64,000 bases of DNA from Forficula auricularia (lineage: Eukaryota; Arthropoda; Insecta; Dermaptera; Forficulidae). How positions within the stretch are numbered: the first letter of the stretch is position 1; each line of letters starts with the position of its first letter. Made by a program: the position numbers and the translations under genes. Shown one piece after another: positions 31,443 through 43,550 of the stretch. The stretch lies in contig JALMQS010000128.1 of assembly GCA_024734495.1 (NCBI GenBank), positions 24,106,875 through 24,170,874 on the forward strand. The letters are read 5' to 3'. The notes below the pieces were generated by a model. It saw nothing but the letters and a program-made list of their open reading frames with translations. It was not told the origin of the DNA and ran no database searches.

Positions 31443-32235
31443 TAATGGTTAGATATTGTAATCGTGCATGAAAAAAGTTGTTTTTTTCCATCTTTTTTTC
31501 GAAATATCTCAAAAACGGATGAAACTATTTTGATTACAAAAATTGAGAACTACCATGACATTTCGCTCTACAAAAAAGCCCTAATAAGTGAACATCGAAA
31601 AAAATGTATTTTTCGAGATAATAATTGTTTTGTCAAAATGTCTGTTAGTTAGTCTGTGCGTTACCAAATTTTTGTGGACGAGCTAGCTCAAAAACTGGTG
31701 TGAATATCGAAACCAAATTTCACAAGTAGTTTTGGTCCATTGAGATTAAGAGCTGATTAGATTTTGGTGCATATCGACCCAAAATTTAAGGGGGGTGGAG
31801 GGGGTTAAAAATTAAAAATCTAGGCGATTTGAGCAAACTCAACCAAATTTTGTATACATAATCAGTGGGACCCCAGAAGTCTAAAGATGCAAAAACTAAC
31901 CGTCCAAAATAGGGGGGGGAGGGGTAAAAAATGAAAATATAGGCTCTTGTACCAAACTCAACCAAATTTTGTATACAGCCCAGAGTAATCTAGAAATGCA
32001 AAAACTAGCCGACCAAAATATGGGGGGGTGTAGGGTTAAAAAATGAAAATATAGGCTCTTGTACCACACTCAACCAAATTTTGTATACATAATCAGCGGG
32101 GCCAGAGTAATCTAAAAATTTAAAAACTAACCCCCTCCACTACATGATTATAAATAATTTTATTAAATATCAAATATAAGTGAGGGGCCAGGTTGTATGG
32201 TAAAGTCAAGTGGACATCAGAACACGTGAGCTTAT
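31443..32235 (+). repeat. Dispersed repeat R, copy 2, with internal tandem units
   Basis: Begins TGGTTAGATATTGTAATCGT, similar to copy 1. From 31770 to 32140 it has three imperfect units of about 110-120 bp containing CAAACTCAACCAAATTTTGT and AAAAACTAACC..CCAAAATA plus a G-run. The same sentence occurs inverted inside the Helitron at 63290-63500. The end matches GGGGCCAGGTTGTATGGTAA of copy 1. Confidence 0.7.
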
Positions 32236-33480
32236 TAAAAATGATTTTAGGTTAAAAAATTTTTAAAGAAAATTATGAAAATAAAAGTAGACTCAAAAAA
32301 AAAAAGAAAAATCTATTTTAAGGAATATTTTAAGCAAAATATTTGATTTTAAAAAAATGTTGGGTTTCTGTCAATTCAAATTTTTAAAAATGATTGACTT
32401 TAGTTGAAAAAATATTGTGGGTGAAATGTTAGCAAAAATTCATGGGATTTTTAAGATTAATTTAGATTAAAAAAAAAATCCATGTTTTTTAAAAGAAAGA
32501 AATTATTTGTTTCATAAATTAAGGATTAATTTATATAAATAGGAGGATAAGAAAATAATTTCATTTTGTTTTAGAGTTAAAAAAAAAAATCTTGAAAATA
32601 AAAATAGTCCATTTCAAAAAAAAATATATTTTAGATATATTTTTAAGGAATATTTCAAGCCTAAATTTGATTGGAATGAAATTAAAATGTTAGGTTTTTA
32701 AAAACCATGTGATCAACTTGGTTTCATAATAATTTAATAAAAATGGTAATAAAAAAATTTTATTGATTTTATGACCTTGATGGAAAAAATTCTTTAATAA
32801 TGAGATTGAATAACGTTTACTTTTTGATTTATTCCTTTTTTTTATTAATTAAAATAATTAATATTTGTTTAGATAAGATGAATGATGTAATAGTTGCAAC
32901 AAAATTCTTTTTTTTTTTATTATGAAATATTCTTCAACATGGAACGGATGTTTTAATATTAGACGTGGAAAAAATGTCACATTACCTCTGCATATAGGTA
33001 ATAAAGTCATATAAGATGATAGCGCCCTTCGGGACGATAGCAAACTTGCAATAAATAAAAAAATAATGTAGAACAGATGCTACTGCAACGCAGCGTAGGT
33101 CAGCTAGGTTGTCTGCAAAAGAGAAAGGGTCATTTAATTATAGCCTAATCACGTTTAAGGAAATGAGATTCGATTACAAATATCCTTCTAGAATCATCTA
33201 GAACTATCAAAAACAACATTTCAAAGATATTAGAAGAATAAAATATAAAGATGCTTAATAATAGCATATTATACGATACTCACAAAAGTTGGATTAAACG
33301 GATCTGTATATGAAATTGTTTTCTAAGTAAATGAGATAACACAATTGTGTGAGCGCACGCTTTAGAATTCCTCCCTTCGTTCGGGTGGAATCGACTATTT
33401 TCGGAAATATTCGTCACAGTCAAATATCCATGATATAATTCACAGCCAAGTAAAGCTCAAAGGCCAAATACTCTTCTGTG
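32236..33480. other. Unassigned AT-rich sequence
   Basis: Long runs of A and T; no gene. Near 33030-33110 a GC-richer patch (GCGCCCTTCGGGACGATAGC) might be a remnant of a Helitron-like hairpin. Confidence 0.4.
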
Positions 33481-33760
33481 GTTAGCCAGTCATCAATGGA
33501 GCGGGACTTTTGAACTTAAATCCAGTCCGTGTTCCCGCAGATTGGCTACTAACATTAAATTTTAAAATTGAAAATAAAGTTCTATGTGGGGAGGGGGCGG
33601 CGTCTCTGAACCCCCCCCCCCCCCGCTTGGACAATTCGATCGCGACACACTTTCGAGATAAAAAGATCTTATATACATCGGCCACCCCTGAACTAACAAT
33701 TGAACTAGTTCCAATATAATTAATGAACGAACTATAAAAGAACTATTCCCTAAAAAGAAC
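33481..33760. mobile_element. hAT-type right end with poly-C tract
   Basis: GCCACCCCTG at 33680-33689 matches a CAGGGGTGGC-type hAT terminus (compare 36444). A run of 15 C lies at 33610-33624. Frames of 67-69 codons on both strands cross this tract and look like composition effects. Confidence 0.4.
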
Positions 33761-34619
33761 GATTTTTTCCATCTCTATTAAAAATGTTGACAAAAAGGAA
33801 ATGAATTTAAAAATATAATGCTCTTTTTATTTAGTTTGAGATAGGTTCCATTTTTCATTAAGTGGGGGGGGGAACTCAGGAATCGGAACCGTCAAAATAC
33901 GATGTTTTTTGAAAGCACGAGATGCCTTTGAAAAAAGTTTAAAAAGTCATAAGAAACGAAACATTGACTTGTGACATAGAAGTGAATACTATATATATTT
34001 GTCTAGATTAATTTGCCGCAACGGTGACGTAATGCTGCCGAGAGAGAGCGCCCTCGGTATATTTGCGGCAAATTTGAAATATAATCGTAACTTGGACTCA
34101 AATTTCGAAATGAAAGACTCCAATTGATTTTAAATTAAGAAACATTAAATATATTGATAATTATTAACCCCCCCCCCCCCCACTTAACCACTCAAAAATT
34201 AAATATTCAATTCGCTTTTCTTTGCGCACAGAAAAAGAAATCAATCACATCTTATTTGATTATTTTTTAATAATTTGCCACTTTTTTATAATTTTTTAAA
34301 AATCTAAATTTTGTTATTCTTATTTTTTGATTTCGACAAAATTAAACGACTTAAGACACGCATGCCCGTATGAGTTTCTCATTGCAATACTGGAGCAGCC
34401 TGTCATACAAACAACACCTGATCTCTTTTAAATATTTGGAGCCTTATATCTATTATAGATCCCAAATTTTAAAAAAATGATATAATATAATTCTCCTCCT
34501 CACACGATACCACATATTTAAATAAATCTATTTCCACACAAAAAATATCACAAAATGCTTTAGATTATAGAAAAATAAAATACTTTCAGATTCATATCTA
34601 GATCCTCATCTCTGTAGCT
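33761..34619. other. Unassigned sequence with part of repeat U
   Basis: 33895-33975 (TCAAAATACGATGTTTTTTG, GCACGAGATGCCTTTGAAAA) recurs inverted at 50267-50350. A poly-C tract lies at 34168-34181. The rest is unassigned. Confidence 0.4.
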
Positions 34620-35360
34620 GTGTCAGGACGAAAATGAGGCGAAACTTTTAAGAGACTATGTATTTTCGGGAGTTTACAGGTATACATTTGAAGTGTGGTT
34701 TTTTAAGAGGAATAAAATTTTTGGACCGAGACGCCGCCCGCCAGGGCACCAGCCCGGAGGGTCGAGCTTCGAGGGCGTGCCGAAGACACGCACGAAAAGC
34801 TCGTTTTAAAATGTTTCTAAAACAGCCTTTCATAAACGGTTTTTCGGGGGTTTTGACGATTTTCTCAAAAAGTACTGAATCGATTTCGTTCAAAATTTAA
34901 CTAAATAATTAATAATTAATTGTTTTTAATGTCTATCAATTTAATATTTTTCAAAAAAATTTAACAGTTATTAGTGTTTTTTCAAATTGGACTTCAAATA
35001 AACTATCCTTTAAAATGTAAATTTCCTAATAATAATTTTATTTGAAATAAAAGATAAGTGAAAATAACAGACAGATATGAAATTTCAATAGATTTGAATA
35101 AATATCTAAAGAGAAAAAAAAACTTTTGGCATTTCTAGTCGCTTCGCTCCCGCAGAGAACAAATTGAATCTTTTCATACAATTTCTTTTAAACTACAAAA
35201 TTCTTAATCTAAATTCTATTTTCTTATATAATCATACTATGAACCTGCAGATAGATGAAATCGATTTCTTTCTAATTTATAATTATTTTGGTCTGTTTAT
35301 CCAGAGGGTGTCTCGCCATCAGACACCTTTTATTGTCATTGATTCAAGTCCATCATTCAC
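34620..35360 (+). repeat. Dispersed repeat U with embedded GC-rich Helitron-like hairpin
   Basis: AAACGGTTTTTCGGGGGTTT, GAATCGATTTCGTTCAAAAT, TTCAAATTGGACTTCAAATA and CGATTTCTTTCTAATTTATA recur at 49890-50270 (inverted) and 50340-50900. At 34722-34806 lies a GC-rich block (CGAGACGCCGCCCGCCAGGG, CCCGGAGGGTCGAGC) closely related to 57657-57750 and, more distantly, to the Helitron 3' ends at 47387 and 54103. Confidence 0.6.
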
Positions 35361-35479
35361 TCTACAAAATTGGAATATTTTTATTTTTAAAAAAAAAAAT
35401 TTTTTTTTTTTAAATATTTTAAAAATATATTTTAAATTTTTTGTAATTTCATTTCATTTTGTCAATTAATTTTAATAAT

Positions 35480-35640
35480 TTTTTCCTCTTAATTTTTTTA
35501 ATGTTAAATGTAATTATTTTTTGTACTCTCTTGGTTGAATTTTGTAACAAATTTTTAATGTAATATAATTTGTATCTTTTATGTTCAGGTGAATATCATT
35601 CTCAGAGCAAAATAAAATCTATCTATCTATCTACCTATAC
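35480..35640 (+). mobile_element. LINE-like 3' end with CTAT tail
   Basis: AT-rich stretch ending AGCAAAATAAAATCTATCTA followed by CTAT/CTAC repeats, the form of a non-LTR element 3' end with a short tandem tail. No coding part is attached, so this is tentative. Confidence 0.4.
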
Positions 35641-36290
35641 TGTTTTTCAATATCGGTGAATTAATAATTTTAAATGATAAATATCTAAATCTGATTTTCA
35701 TATTTTCTCCCCTAGAGTCAAAATTCTGTTCCTGGAATAATTGAAATTAATCTCTAATAGGGTCTAAACAGGTCTGGACTTGTCTTTGGCATCCTTGCCT
35801 TAGCTTTAAAAAAGAGTCGTTTTTCTAGATTAGATTCTAATGAAAGAATCGCTCACCAGCACATTTATTAAATAACAAAAAATTTAAAACTTATCTACTC
35901 TAGAGACAGACGCCCTCATAAGTAATAAATAATATATAAATTGTTTATTAATGCCTATATTATAAATATATCGTATTAAATAAAATATGAAAAAAAAAAA
36001 CATTCAAAAATTGATGTTCATGCTAGCTAGATTGCTCAAAATCTAAACAGTTCTCCTCATTAGAAATACAAACATTTTAGAACAAAAACCTACTTTTCTA
36101 CCACTTTTTATTCTTAAATTCTTAAGTAATCTGAATCCAGACACACAGGCAGAATAAAAATCATGGTTGAAAATGATTTTTTCCACGTTCCAGACATTTT
36201 TCAACACAATGAGAAAAAAACTATTCTTTAGGGAAATCAATACTAGGTTCGTCCGGCAAGTAGGCTTAGCCGAGTAATCAACCTGAATTT
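35641..36290. repeat. Dispersed repeat S, copy 3 (AT-rich part only)
   Basis: TTTTTCAATATCGGTGAATT, GGTCTGGACTTGTCTTTGGC and GAATCGCTCACCAGCACATT in the same order as copies 1 and 2; the GC-rich part is missing. Confidence 0.7.
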
Positions 36291-37050
36291 AAAATTAAAA
36301 TTATTATTAATATACTTTCTTTTAACTAACGCAAAAAATTACCGTGCAACCCTCGGTCCACCATGTAATCAAGACCAATTGAAAAATAGCGAAATACACC
36401 ATTTTCAAACTTTCAACATCTCTTCGCTATTAAATTAGATCAGGGGTGGCCAACCTATGTCGCATTAGAAGATTACAAGTGGCGCATTTCATGCTGTTTT
36501 TTTTTTACCCCTAAAGTAGGTCCTACCCTTGTTCCTGATTACCAACTGTAAGAAGGTAGAAAATAGGGATGTTACGAATGTTCGCCTTCTCATTCGCATC
36601 ATTTTAAACATTCGCATTCACATTTCACTTACAAAGGGTTTTTTACATTATGTAAGACATTTAAGCATAAATTCAAAAAATTGCTTAAAATATATCAGTG
36701 ATAACTTTAGAATTTATAATTAGTAGAGATTGTGGTGTTGGTGCAAGGCGAAACATCTTATAATAAAGATAAGAGTAAATAAAAACTATATGTAATATTC
36801 ATTTACTATGAATTAAGGATTCTTGGTCACTGTGAAACAAGTGAGTTACTTTAGGATTTAACAAAACTTGTATTTTTTATGAATATGTTTGATTTTTATC
36901 CTCAACGAATTTCAAGTTTGTATCTTTTTTATTCTTCGTGGTACAATGGCCTGTGACAAGGACGGATAGACTGACAAAAATCGTATGGATTCTAATAGGT
37001 CCCATTTTAATCCTAGCAACGAGGAATCGAGTATTGACTGTTATTAAATT
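36291..37050. mobile_element. hAT-type left end, GATGTTACGAATGT repeat and repeat E
   Basis: CAGGGGTGGCCAACCTATGT at 36442 is a hAT-like left end. The nearby GGATGTTACGAATGTTCGCC recurs with a similar hAT end at 53905-54050. At 36720-36860 lies repeat E (AGATTGTGGTGTTGGTGCAA, GGCGAAACATCTTATAATAA, CATTTACTATGAATTAAGGA), shared with 48700-48830 and, inverted, 49140-49230. Confidence 0.5.
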
Positions 37051-38589
37051 GTGTTTTGAGATACAGCTGTAGCATTTGTAGTAATGATAAAGGGCCCCCA
37101 ACATGCGTAAGCAATGTTATCCTATACTTGATTTAAAAATTCATAAGTTTACTTTATTGATACTGAAATAAATAAATAATTGATCATACTTTCTAGAGTT
37201 AATGAATAAATAATCAAACATTCCGCTATAGCTCTTATTATTCAGTTAAGTTTGAAAACCCCCCGGAATGCAGATAAAAATTTTCGATACAGGGCCTACC
37301 ATGGCTAGCTACTCCACTGATAGGAAGGTCTATTCACTATGACCGAACTAGGCTATGTGCTGTTAACTTGCTATATTTTTCACTATACTGAATGTTAATT
37401 TAGTATACATATTTATTGATAGTTTTTGAATTTCTTAAAAAGTTCTTGTTAGGTCAGGGCAGGTGTAAGTAAACAAATGCAGTACAGGGTTCAAAAATTG
37501 CAAGGAGCAAAAAAACACTTAAATAGATTATTTATTATAAACACATTATCACATATTTTATAGGCTCATAGATTATTATAAAATAATTTTTCTGGATTTA
37601 TCGTTGGAAAGTTTTCAATAAGGTAAACAAAATTCGCTATCTCGCTATCGAGAGATAAAATAGTCAGAGAGGTAAAGCGTTCATGGCTATTGCAAATCGA
37701 AGGTAATTCTTATATTTTTATAGTGTTTTGATATACAGCTGTAGCATTTGTAGCAATGATACAGGGTCCCTGAACTAGAGGGTCCCCATCATGTGTAAGC
37801 AATGATATCCTATACTTGATTTAAAAATTGATTTGATACTGAAATAAATAAATAAATAATCATCATACTTTATAGAGTTAATGAATGAATAATAAAACAC
37901 TCCACCATAGCTCATATTATTCAGTTAAGGGGTATCATATAGTGTTGCCAATATGCTTTTGAAAACTCCCGAAATTCAGATAAAAATTTTCGATACAGGG
38001 CCTACCAGGGCTAGCTACTCCACTGATAGGAAGGTCTATTCAATACGAGGGGTGAACCGCGACCTAATGTAGTGTACACCTACTTCCACTACCACTTTCA
38101 TTTCCAAGTAGAAGACAATAGATGAAGGGGCATTATCTAATGAATTCCAAAATAATTCCAAAGACATGTACACCTAATTTCAATGGAGGTTCACCCCTGG
38201 ATTCAATATGACCGAACTAGGCTATGTGCTGTTAACTTGCTATATTTTTCACTATACTGAATGTTAATTTAGTATACATATTTATTGATAGTTTTTTGAA
38301 TTTCTTAAAAACTTCTTGTTAGGTCAGAGCAGGTGTAACTAAACAATTGCAGTACAGGGTTCAAAAATTGCAAGGAGCAAAAAACACTTAAATAGATTAT
38401 TTATTATAAACACATTATCACATATTTTATAGGCTCATAGATTATTATAAAATAATTTTTCTGGATTTATAGTTGGAAAGTTTAAATAACGTAAACAAAA
38501 TTCGCTATATCGCTATCGAGAGATAAAATAGTCAGAGAGGTAAAGCGTTCATGGATTATTGCAAATCGAAGGTAATTCTTATATTGTTA
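37051..38589. repeat. Tandem duplication of a ~670-bp unit
   Basis: Unit 1 (37051-37722) and unit 2 (37723-38589) align over their whole length (GTGTTTTGAGATACAGCTGT / GTGTTTTGATATACAGCTGT; GGCCTACCATGGCTAGCTAC; GGTAAAGCGTTCATGG). Unit 2 has gained MITE M (38046-38200) and a few short insertions. Identity is high, so the duplication is young and MITE M arrived afterwards. No coding frame spans either unit. Confidence 0.85.
38046..38200. mobile_element. hAT-like MITE M, copy 3, 8-bp target duplication
   Basis: Ends CGAGGGGTGAACCGCGACCT and GGAGGTTCACCCCTGG. Perfect 8-bp duplication ATTCAATA at 38038-38045 and 38201-38208. Unit 1 of the surrounding tandem duplication (37325-37340) preserves the empty site (TCTATTCACTATGACC), which fixes the boundaries. 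Confidence 0.9.
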
Positions 38590-39087
38590 GTGTGCCCTCT
38601 GTTGATGTTAATATCCTATAATTACTTAATAGCTTAGTCAAGACCTCTACTTTAATTATCCTTATTCTAGCTATATGAGAAAGGAACTTAATGTTCAAAG
38701 TTTATCATCCTGCAGAGATTGCAAAATGACTTAATTTTTCTTCACAAACTATTGAATAATTTGGTTGATTGAAATAATATTCTCATTCTTATTAAATTTG
38801 AAAGTGCCCTAGTATTAGACTCGTTTTGTCGAATCCTTTTTTCTTCCTCTATGTAACACTAATTATTTGAAAAATACAAGTTTTAATTGAGTGATGCATG
38901 AAGCAAAACTCCTTACAAATAAGACTTTTTTCTTGTAATATCACTGATATCAAAATAGAGCACATTCATTACAATTACAATTTTTATAAATTAATAGAAA
39001 CTATCTTGTAAAGTTATGCAATATGCAAATTTTATGTACACAAGAAATGTAATATTATAATTGAGATAATTCCTTAATTAAGTGAAT
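38590..39087. other. Unassigned AT-rich sequence
   Basis: No gene or repeat boundary recognised. Confidence 0.4.
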
Positions 39088-39565
39088 AATAATCTGACGT
39101 GTTCTGATGTGGCCATCCACTTGACTTTACCATATAACCTGGCCCCTAAAATTATTTATAATCATGTAGGAGGGGGGGATTAGTTTTTGCATTTTTAGAC
39201 ATCTGGGGGCCCACTGATAATCTAATCAGCTCTTAGTCTCAATGGACCAAAACTACCTGTGAAATTTGGTTTCGATATTCAAACTAGTTTTTGAGCTAGC
39301 TCGTCCACAAAATTTGGTAACGTACAGACTAACGGACTAACAAAAGACAGATATTTTGACAAAACAATTATTATCTCGAAAAATATAATTTTTTCGATGT
39401 TCATTTATTAGAGCTTTTTTGTAGAGCGAAATGCCATGGTTTCGCTCAATTTTTTTTAATCAAAATAGTTTCAGCCGTTTTTGAGATATTTCGAAAAAAA
39501 GAAGGAAAAAACCACTTTTTTCATGCAGGATTACAATATTTGACCATACCCTGTATGGTAAAGTA
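39088..39565 (-). repeat. Dispersed repeat R, copy 3 (inverted)
   Basis: Minus-strand copy: starts (plus view) TCTGACGTGTTCTGATGTGG, ends TTTGACCATACCCTGTATGG. It contains all the blocks of copy 1 and lacks the tandem units of copy 2. Confidence 0.7.
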
Positions 39566-39664
39566 AAAAAAATTATTTATTTAGCAATAAATGCATTCAA
39601 GAATATTATATTAAATTTGTTGCAATTATGACTTGAACTTTTTAAAATATCCAAATGTATTAAT

Positions 39665-39795
39665 TATTTAAGACTGATGGCGAAATCTTCGAAAATATCC
39701 TCTCAAATAAATGATTTATTTATTAAATTTGTATATAAAAGTTTTAAAAATATATAACGATATTTTTGAAGGATTTAGCTTCGTCTTCAGTCTAA
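39665..39795. mobile_element. Inverted pair of family H hammerhead-like motifs
   Basis: Plus copy: CTGATGG (39674-39680), extra C, short stem II GAA-ATC-TTC, GAAAA, TATC. Minus copy: CTGAAGA (39784-39790), extra C, stem II GAAG..CTTC, then AAAAA in place of GAAA, TATC. The shared AAAATATC and the inverted layout show they derive from one element. Both have core changes. Confidence 0.5.
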
Positions 39796-40916
39796 TATAA
39801 ATATTACACATGTATATTTAAAAGTTAAGTATACGGTTCTTAAACTTTGTAATTTCAAGAAGCCCTTTGATATGATGTGCATTTTTCAGAACCCTAACCA
39901 TAAAGTGATTATTATACTGGTATTTTTCATAATGAAGTGCAATAAAATTTAGTTTGACTTGCGGACTCCTGTCTGTAAGCTCAATCAATGGTTCAAGTCA
40001 TAATTAAATTTACTTTTTTAAATAAGAATTTAAACAAATGAATTATACATTAAGCGGTGAACACATTCTTTGATTTATATTTAAATTGAACAGCTTTGCT
40101 ACTCTAGAAAACAAACTTTCTTAATTTTAAGTATAATTAAGCTTAAATGGAATAAATCAAAACTGCATATTCTGCTGGATGTAAATAAATAAATGTAAAA
40201 AAAAACATATTTAAATACATTTTATTAATTTGAGAGTATAATTTCGAAGACAGTCTCTTATATTTTAAGGAAATATTTTTTAGCCGATTTAATGTTAAAA
40301 ATTGAATTGACAATAAAAATGTAATCATTCAGCTGGGTATATTTTTACATCAAACAGGATATGTGATCTTTGAAATGTTCCTTATAAATTAAACAAAACT
40401 GCTATCATGAGATAATTTATATTTATAATTCTAATGGAAAATGTTTATTATGTCTGTGATTGTCCCCAAAATTAACTAAAACAGTTGTTTAAATTAAAAA
40501 ACAATAAAAAAATGAAATTGTATGAAAATTAAAAACATTATACTTGTTAAATTGCGCAAACTTTCTTTTATAAAAATTTAAAAAATGTAAAAACTACCGA
40601 TTTCAAAGGTGCGATAAAAAAGGATAAAGAAAGTTAATTTTAAGTGAGTTATTTTCAATAAAGTTCCATTTGTATCAATTTTATGCCAAGTGATATATAT
40701 ATTTTATTTATTTATTTATTTAAATGATGCTTTGAGGCGATTCGCGAGAGCAGATAACAAAAGATTACTTATTATAAGACATATTTAGAGTACAATTTAA
40801 AATATAACCCTGATATATTTAGAGCACAACTTAGAATATAATAAATCATATAAATATAACATGCAATATAGGTAGGCATTTTACACAAAATATGTTCAAA
40901 TGACAGCCCCCAACGA

Positions 40917-40948
<32 letters not shown>

Positions 40949-41622
40949 TGGAGTACAACTTAGAATATAATAATATATCCTTTGTAGTTTTGATTTTTAA
41001 TTTTTTTTAAGTTTTTTATTTGGGATTCAAGTTCGATTCCCAAGAGGGTGAACACAACCCTTCTGACATGTACTAAAAACTATCCATGTCAGCACGGTTA
41101 TGATTTCTTTGAAAATGTAAAGGCAGTAATTTGTACTTTGATATCAATTTTTGCTTTATCGAACTTAGTTCACTTGTAATTAATTTTAGCTTGCGAGGTA
41201 CAATTATTTAAAATTTAATATCAATATTAAATCTGATATTCTCAGTACAAAACTCCATTTTAATAATCTGACTTTTTAATTTCTTCTCTATGAAAATTAT
41301 ATATAGATATGAAAATTATTATAGATGGTGAATGGTTACGTCAAACCGTAGGACTAAAGGAAAACTTGATAAAAAGGATGATGAAGACTCACTTATCATT
41401 TAAAAATTTGAGAAATGGAAATTATTAATGAAATGCTAAATCAAAATATATGTTATTTTTAATCAAAATTAGCAAAGAAAAATAAAGTAAAAAATATATA
41501 TTATATTACATCTCTATGTCATATATGATTCAAATAACAAATATAGTATTGTATTATTTGTTGGTGTTCGATAATTAATTATGTGTGATTTAAATAAAAA
41601 TTCAAATTTTAAATATAGTAAA
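39796..41622. other. Unassigned AT-rich sequence downstream of the gene
   Basis: No further exon supported. A TA microsatellite lies at 40918-40947. At 40201-40270 a minus-strand GAAATTATACTCTC with CTTC before it may be a decayed family A motif. Confidence 0.45.
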
Positions 41623-41628
41623 TTTATT
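41623..41628 (-). terminator. Candidate poly(A) signal of the REI1/ZNF622-type gene
   Basis: AATAAA on the minus strand about 130 nt downstream of the TAG at 41760. The position is right for a 3' UTR. The region is so AT-rich that such hexamers also arise by chance, so this is only a plausible call. Confidence 0.35.
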
Positions 41629-41759
41629 TTTATTTTTCTCATCTAAGTAGTTTTCGATAGGAAACTATAATTATTTCATTGCCTGATTCCAAATTTTAGC
41701 AGCTGGTAGACATTTATCTAGATACATATATATAGATAAATAGTTTAAAAATTATTTTA

Positions 41760-41865
41760 CTATGTGCGCCCAAAAGCCATATGAAATAGTTTATTAGATT
41801 TCACACCAAGATGCATCATATTTCGTTGTTGAATTCTTTTCATGAAATTCAAATCACGTGCTCTC
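41760..41865 (-). CDS. REI1/ZNF622-type gene, exon 3 (C-terminus and stop)
   Basis: Last coding exon, 106 bp, ending in TAG. The acceptor is a T-rich tract ending TTTTTCTAG. Residues 330-363 begin RARDLNFMKRIQQ and continue HLGVKSNKLFHM, matching the family's C-terminal block (R-x-R-D-x-x-x-x-x-R-x-x followed by LGxKxNK). In yeast Rei1 the extreme C-terminus enters the ribosomal exit tunnel. Here the last residues (AFGRT) differ from the RVQVRF-like ending of the human protein, so this tip may have diverged. Intron 2, upstream of this exon, is 1799 bp and carries a mariner remnant. Confidence 0.93.
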
Positions 41866-42699
41866 CTAGAAAAAAAAGAATTATTTTTTAAATTATTAGA
41901 ATTCTAAAATCGTAAATAGTTAAGAGAATAGTATGAAAGGTTTAGAGCCAAATAAAGAAAAAAAAAGTTTTTAATCAAATTAAAGTAGTTGTTCCGCCAA
42001 ATGCGTTTTCTTAGGATTTTTTTTTGAAATTTAGACAGATTATTATGTAAATACTTCTGCATCGATTGGTGGCAAAACGAAATTTATGAACAATACAGTT
42101 CCGGAGATATTAAATTTCAAAAATCGAGTTTTTCAGGCTCTTTAACATTGCACTATACGGGATATCGGAAAATTTATATACATATTTGATTATAATTAAG
42201 AAACCCTTCTTACCATTTTTATAAAAAACTAAACCAACATTAAACAATAACCAATACATATTTTAAGACAATTTTGATTCATAGTTGCAACACAGTTTCT
42301 GAGATAATAAGGAATAAATAATGAAAAATGTATAAAAAAATTTACACTAAAAACAATTTGGCAACAGTGCGTTTATTTAACCAGGCGAAAGATGTATAAA
42401 GCGCATATATAATTTTCATAAGGTGTAACAGTAGGCATTGATTACATTTGTTTAAAAAAATAACAAAACGATTTTTAAAGAAATAAATCGACCTTCAAAA
42501 TGGATTTTATCTGTCATTTTAATATAAAAATGTTCAATCTCTCTAGAATGGTGCCAAATTTGTCAAATGAGCACGGGATTGGCTAGAATTAGTACATAAA
42601 CAGCAAAAGTTTTGGGCTTATGAACTATGAATCCTTGTCTGTCCTATATACTCTAGCATTAACTTTTTGCTAGTATTGTCGCGAAACAACTACCTTAAG

Positions 42700-43550
42700 T
42701 TTTATTTTTTAATCATCTTTTAAGCCGATAGACTTCTTCCCAGCGATGATCCAACCTATTCAAACGGTCCAAATAATAAAATAGTTGGCGTCATGTTCTG
42801 CAAAATAGACATGTATGCTACATACTTCTAAGACTCTTCGATCAATGAAAAGCTTAAAAAACAGAAATCCATTATTACTTGGAGTTATTCGGGGAAATTA
42901 ACTTTTATACTTTGGAGAGAGAAGTCTACGAAAATTGAAGCTCCTGAAAGTGAATGCAATACGCTTCGTCGTTATATAGGATGAAAGCAAAAAGTCTCAT
43001 CTGGTGAATACGGTAGTTTATCATCGCAATTCATGAGTTTTGACTATGACGACTGTCCAACTGTCTTACCTGGAAGTCTTTCTTTTTCTTCAAATGCCCC
43101 GTTTTTGTTGTTGTTGCCCTTATTTTGGAAAGTCAGAATAATTCCTGCTTTCAGCTAGTAATGACATATGGTAACCCTGTTATTATTTTATCTTTTTCAA
43201 GAACAAAATTCCATTACTATTCCCAAAAACAGTCGTATTCCAGGCAAATGATGCAAATATCGCCTTTTTTCAGAGCAGCTTCATACTTCACAATCACCTC
43301 TAGTGACTCTGCCTTCGTCCCAGGAGTCTAGTGGTGTATCCAAGTTTCATCGACAGTTATGAATCGAATATGACTCGTTGCGCTTAAAATGCTCCATCAG
43401 AGTCTTGGAAATGTTAACTCTAATGTGTTTTTAATCCAAAGTGAGCAAACGCGGCGTCCAAATCGCTAACAACTTTCTCATGCTGAATTATTAATGTGAA
43501 ATAAGATGAACACGTTCATTCAAAATCCCCACAGCCCAACGATAACAACA
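42700..43550 (-). pseudogene. Decayed mariner transposase in intron 2
   Basis: Broken mariner-family transposase lying inside intron 2, same strand as the host gene. Reading the minus strand across frameshifts and stops gives, in order: MRKLLAIWTPRLLTLD (compare the mariner RKLxARWVPRLLT block), KHIRVNISKTLMEHFKRNES, VDETWIHH (the block with the first catalytic aspartate), a WxTxVFxxSxGIxFLxK-like stretch and PYSPDE (the PYSPDLAPSD block). The order is correct for mariner. The N-terminal DNA-binding part is missing, and several stops and frameshifts make it non-functional. I could not define its terminal inverted repeats. Confidence 0.8.

Noticed and set aside
30141..31652. Two similar frames of 62-64 codons
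   Set aside because: Both are the same stretch of dispersed repeat R, with no homology I recognise.
35164..35469. 101-codon plus-strand frame rich in Phe, Leu, Ile and Asn
   Set aside because: Low-complexity translation of AT-rich repeat U; the other copies of that repeat do not keep the frame.
37051..38589. Duplicated host exon
   Set aside because: Both units lack an open frame and splice-site pairs; better explained as a plain tandem duplication.
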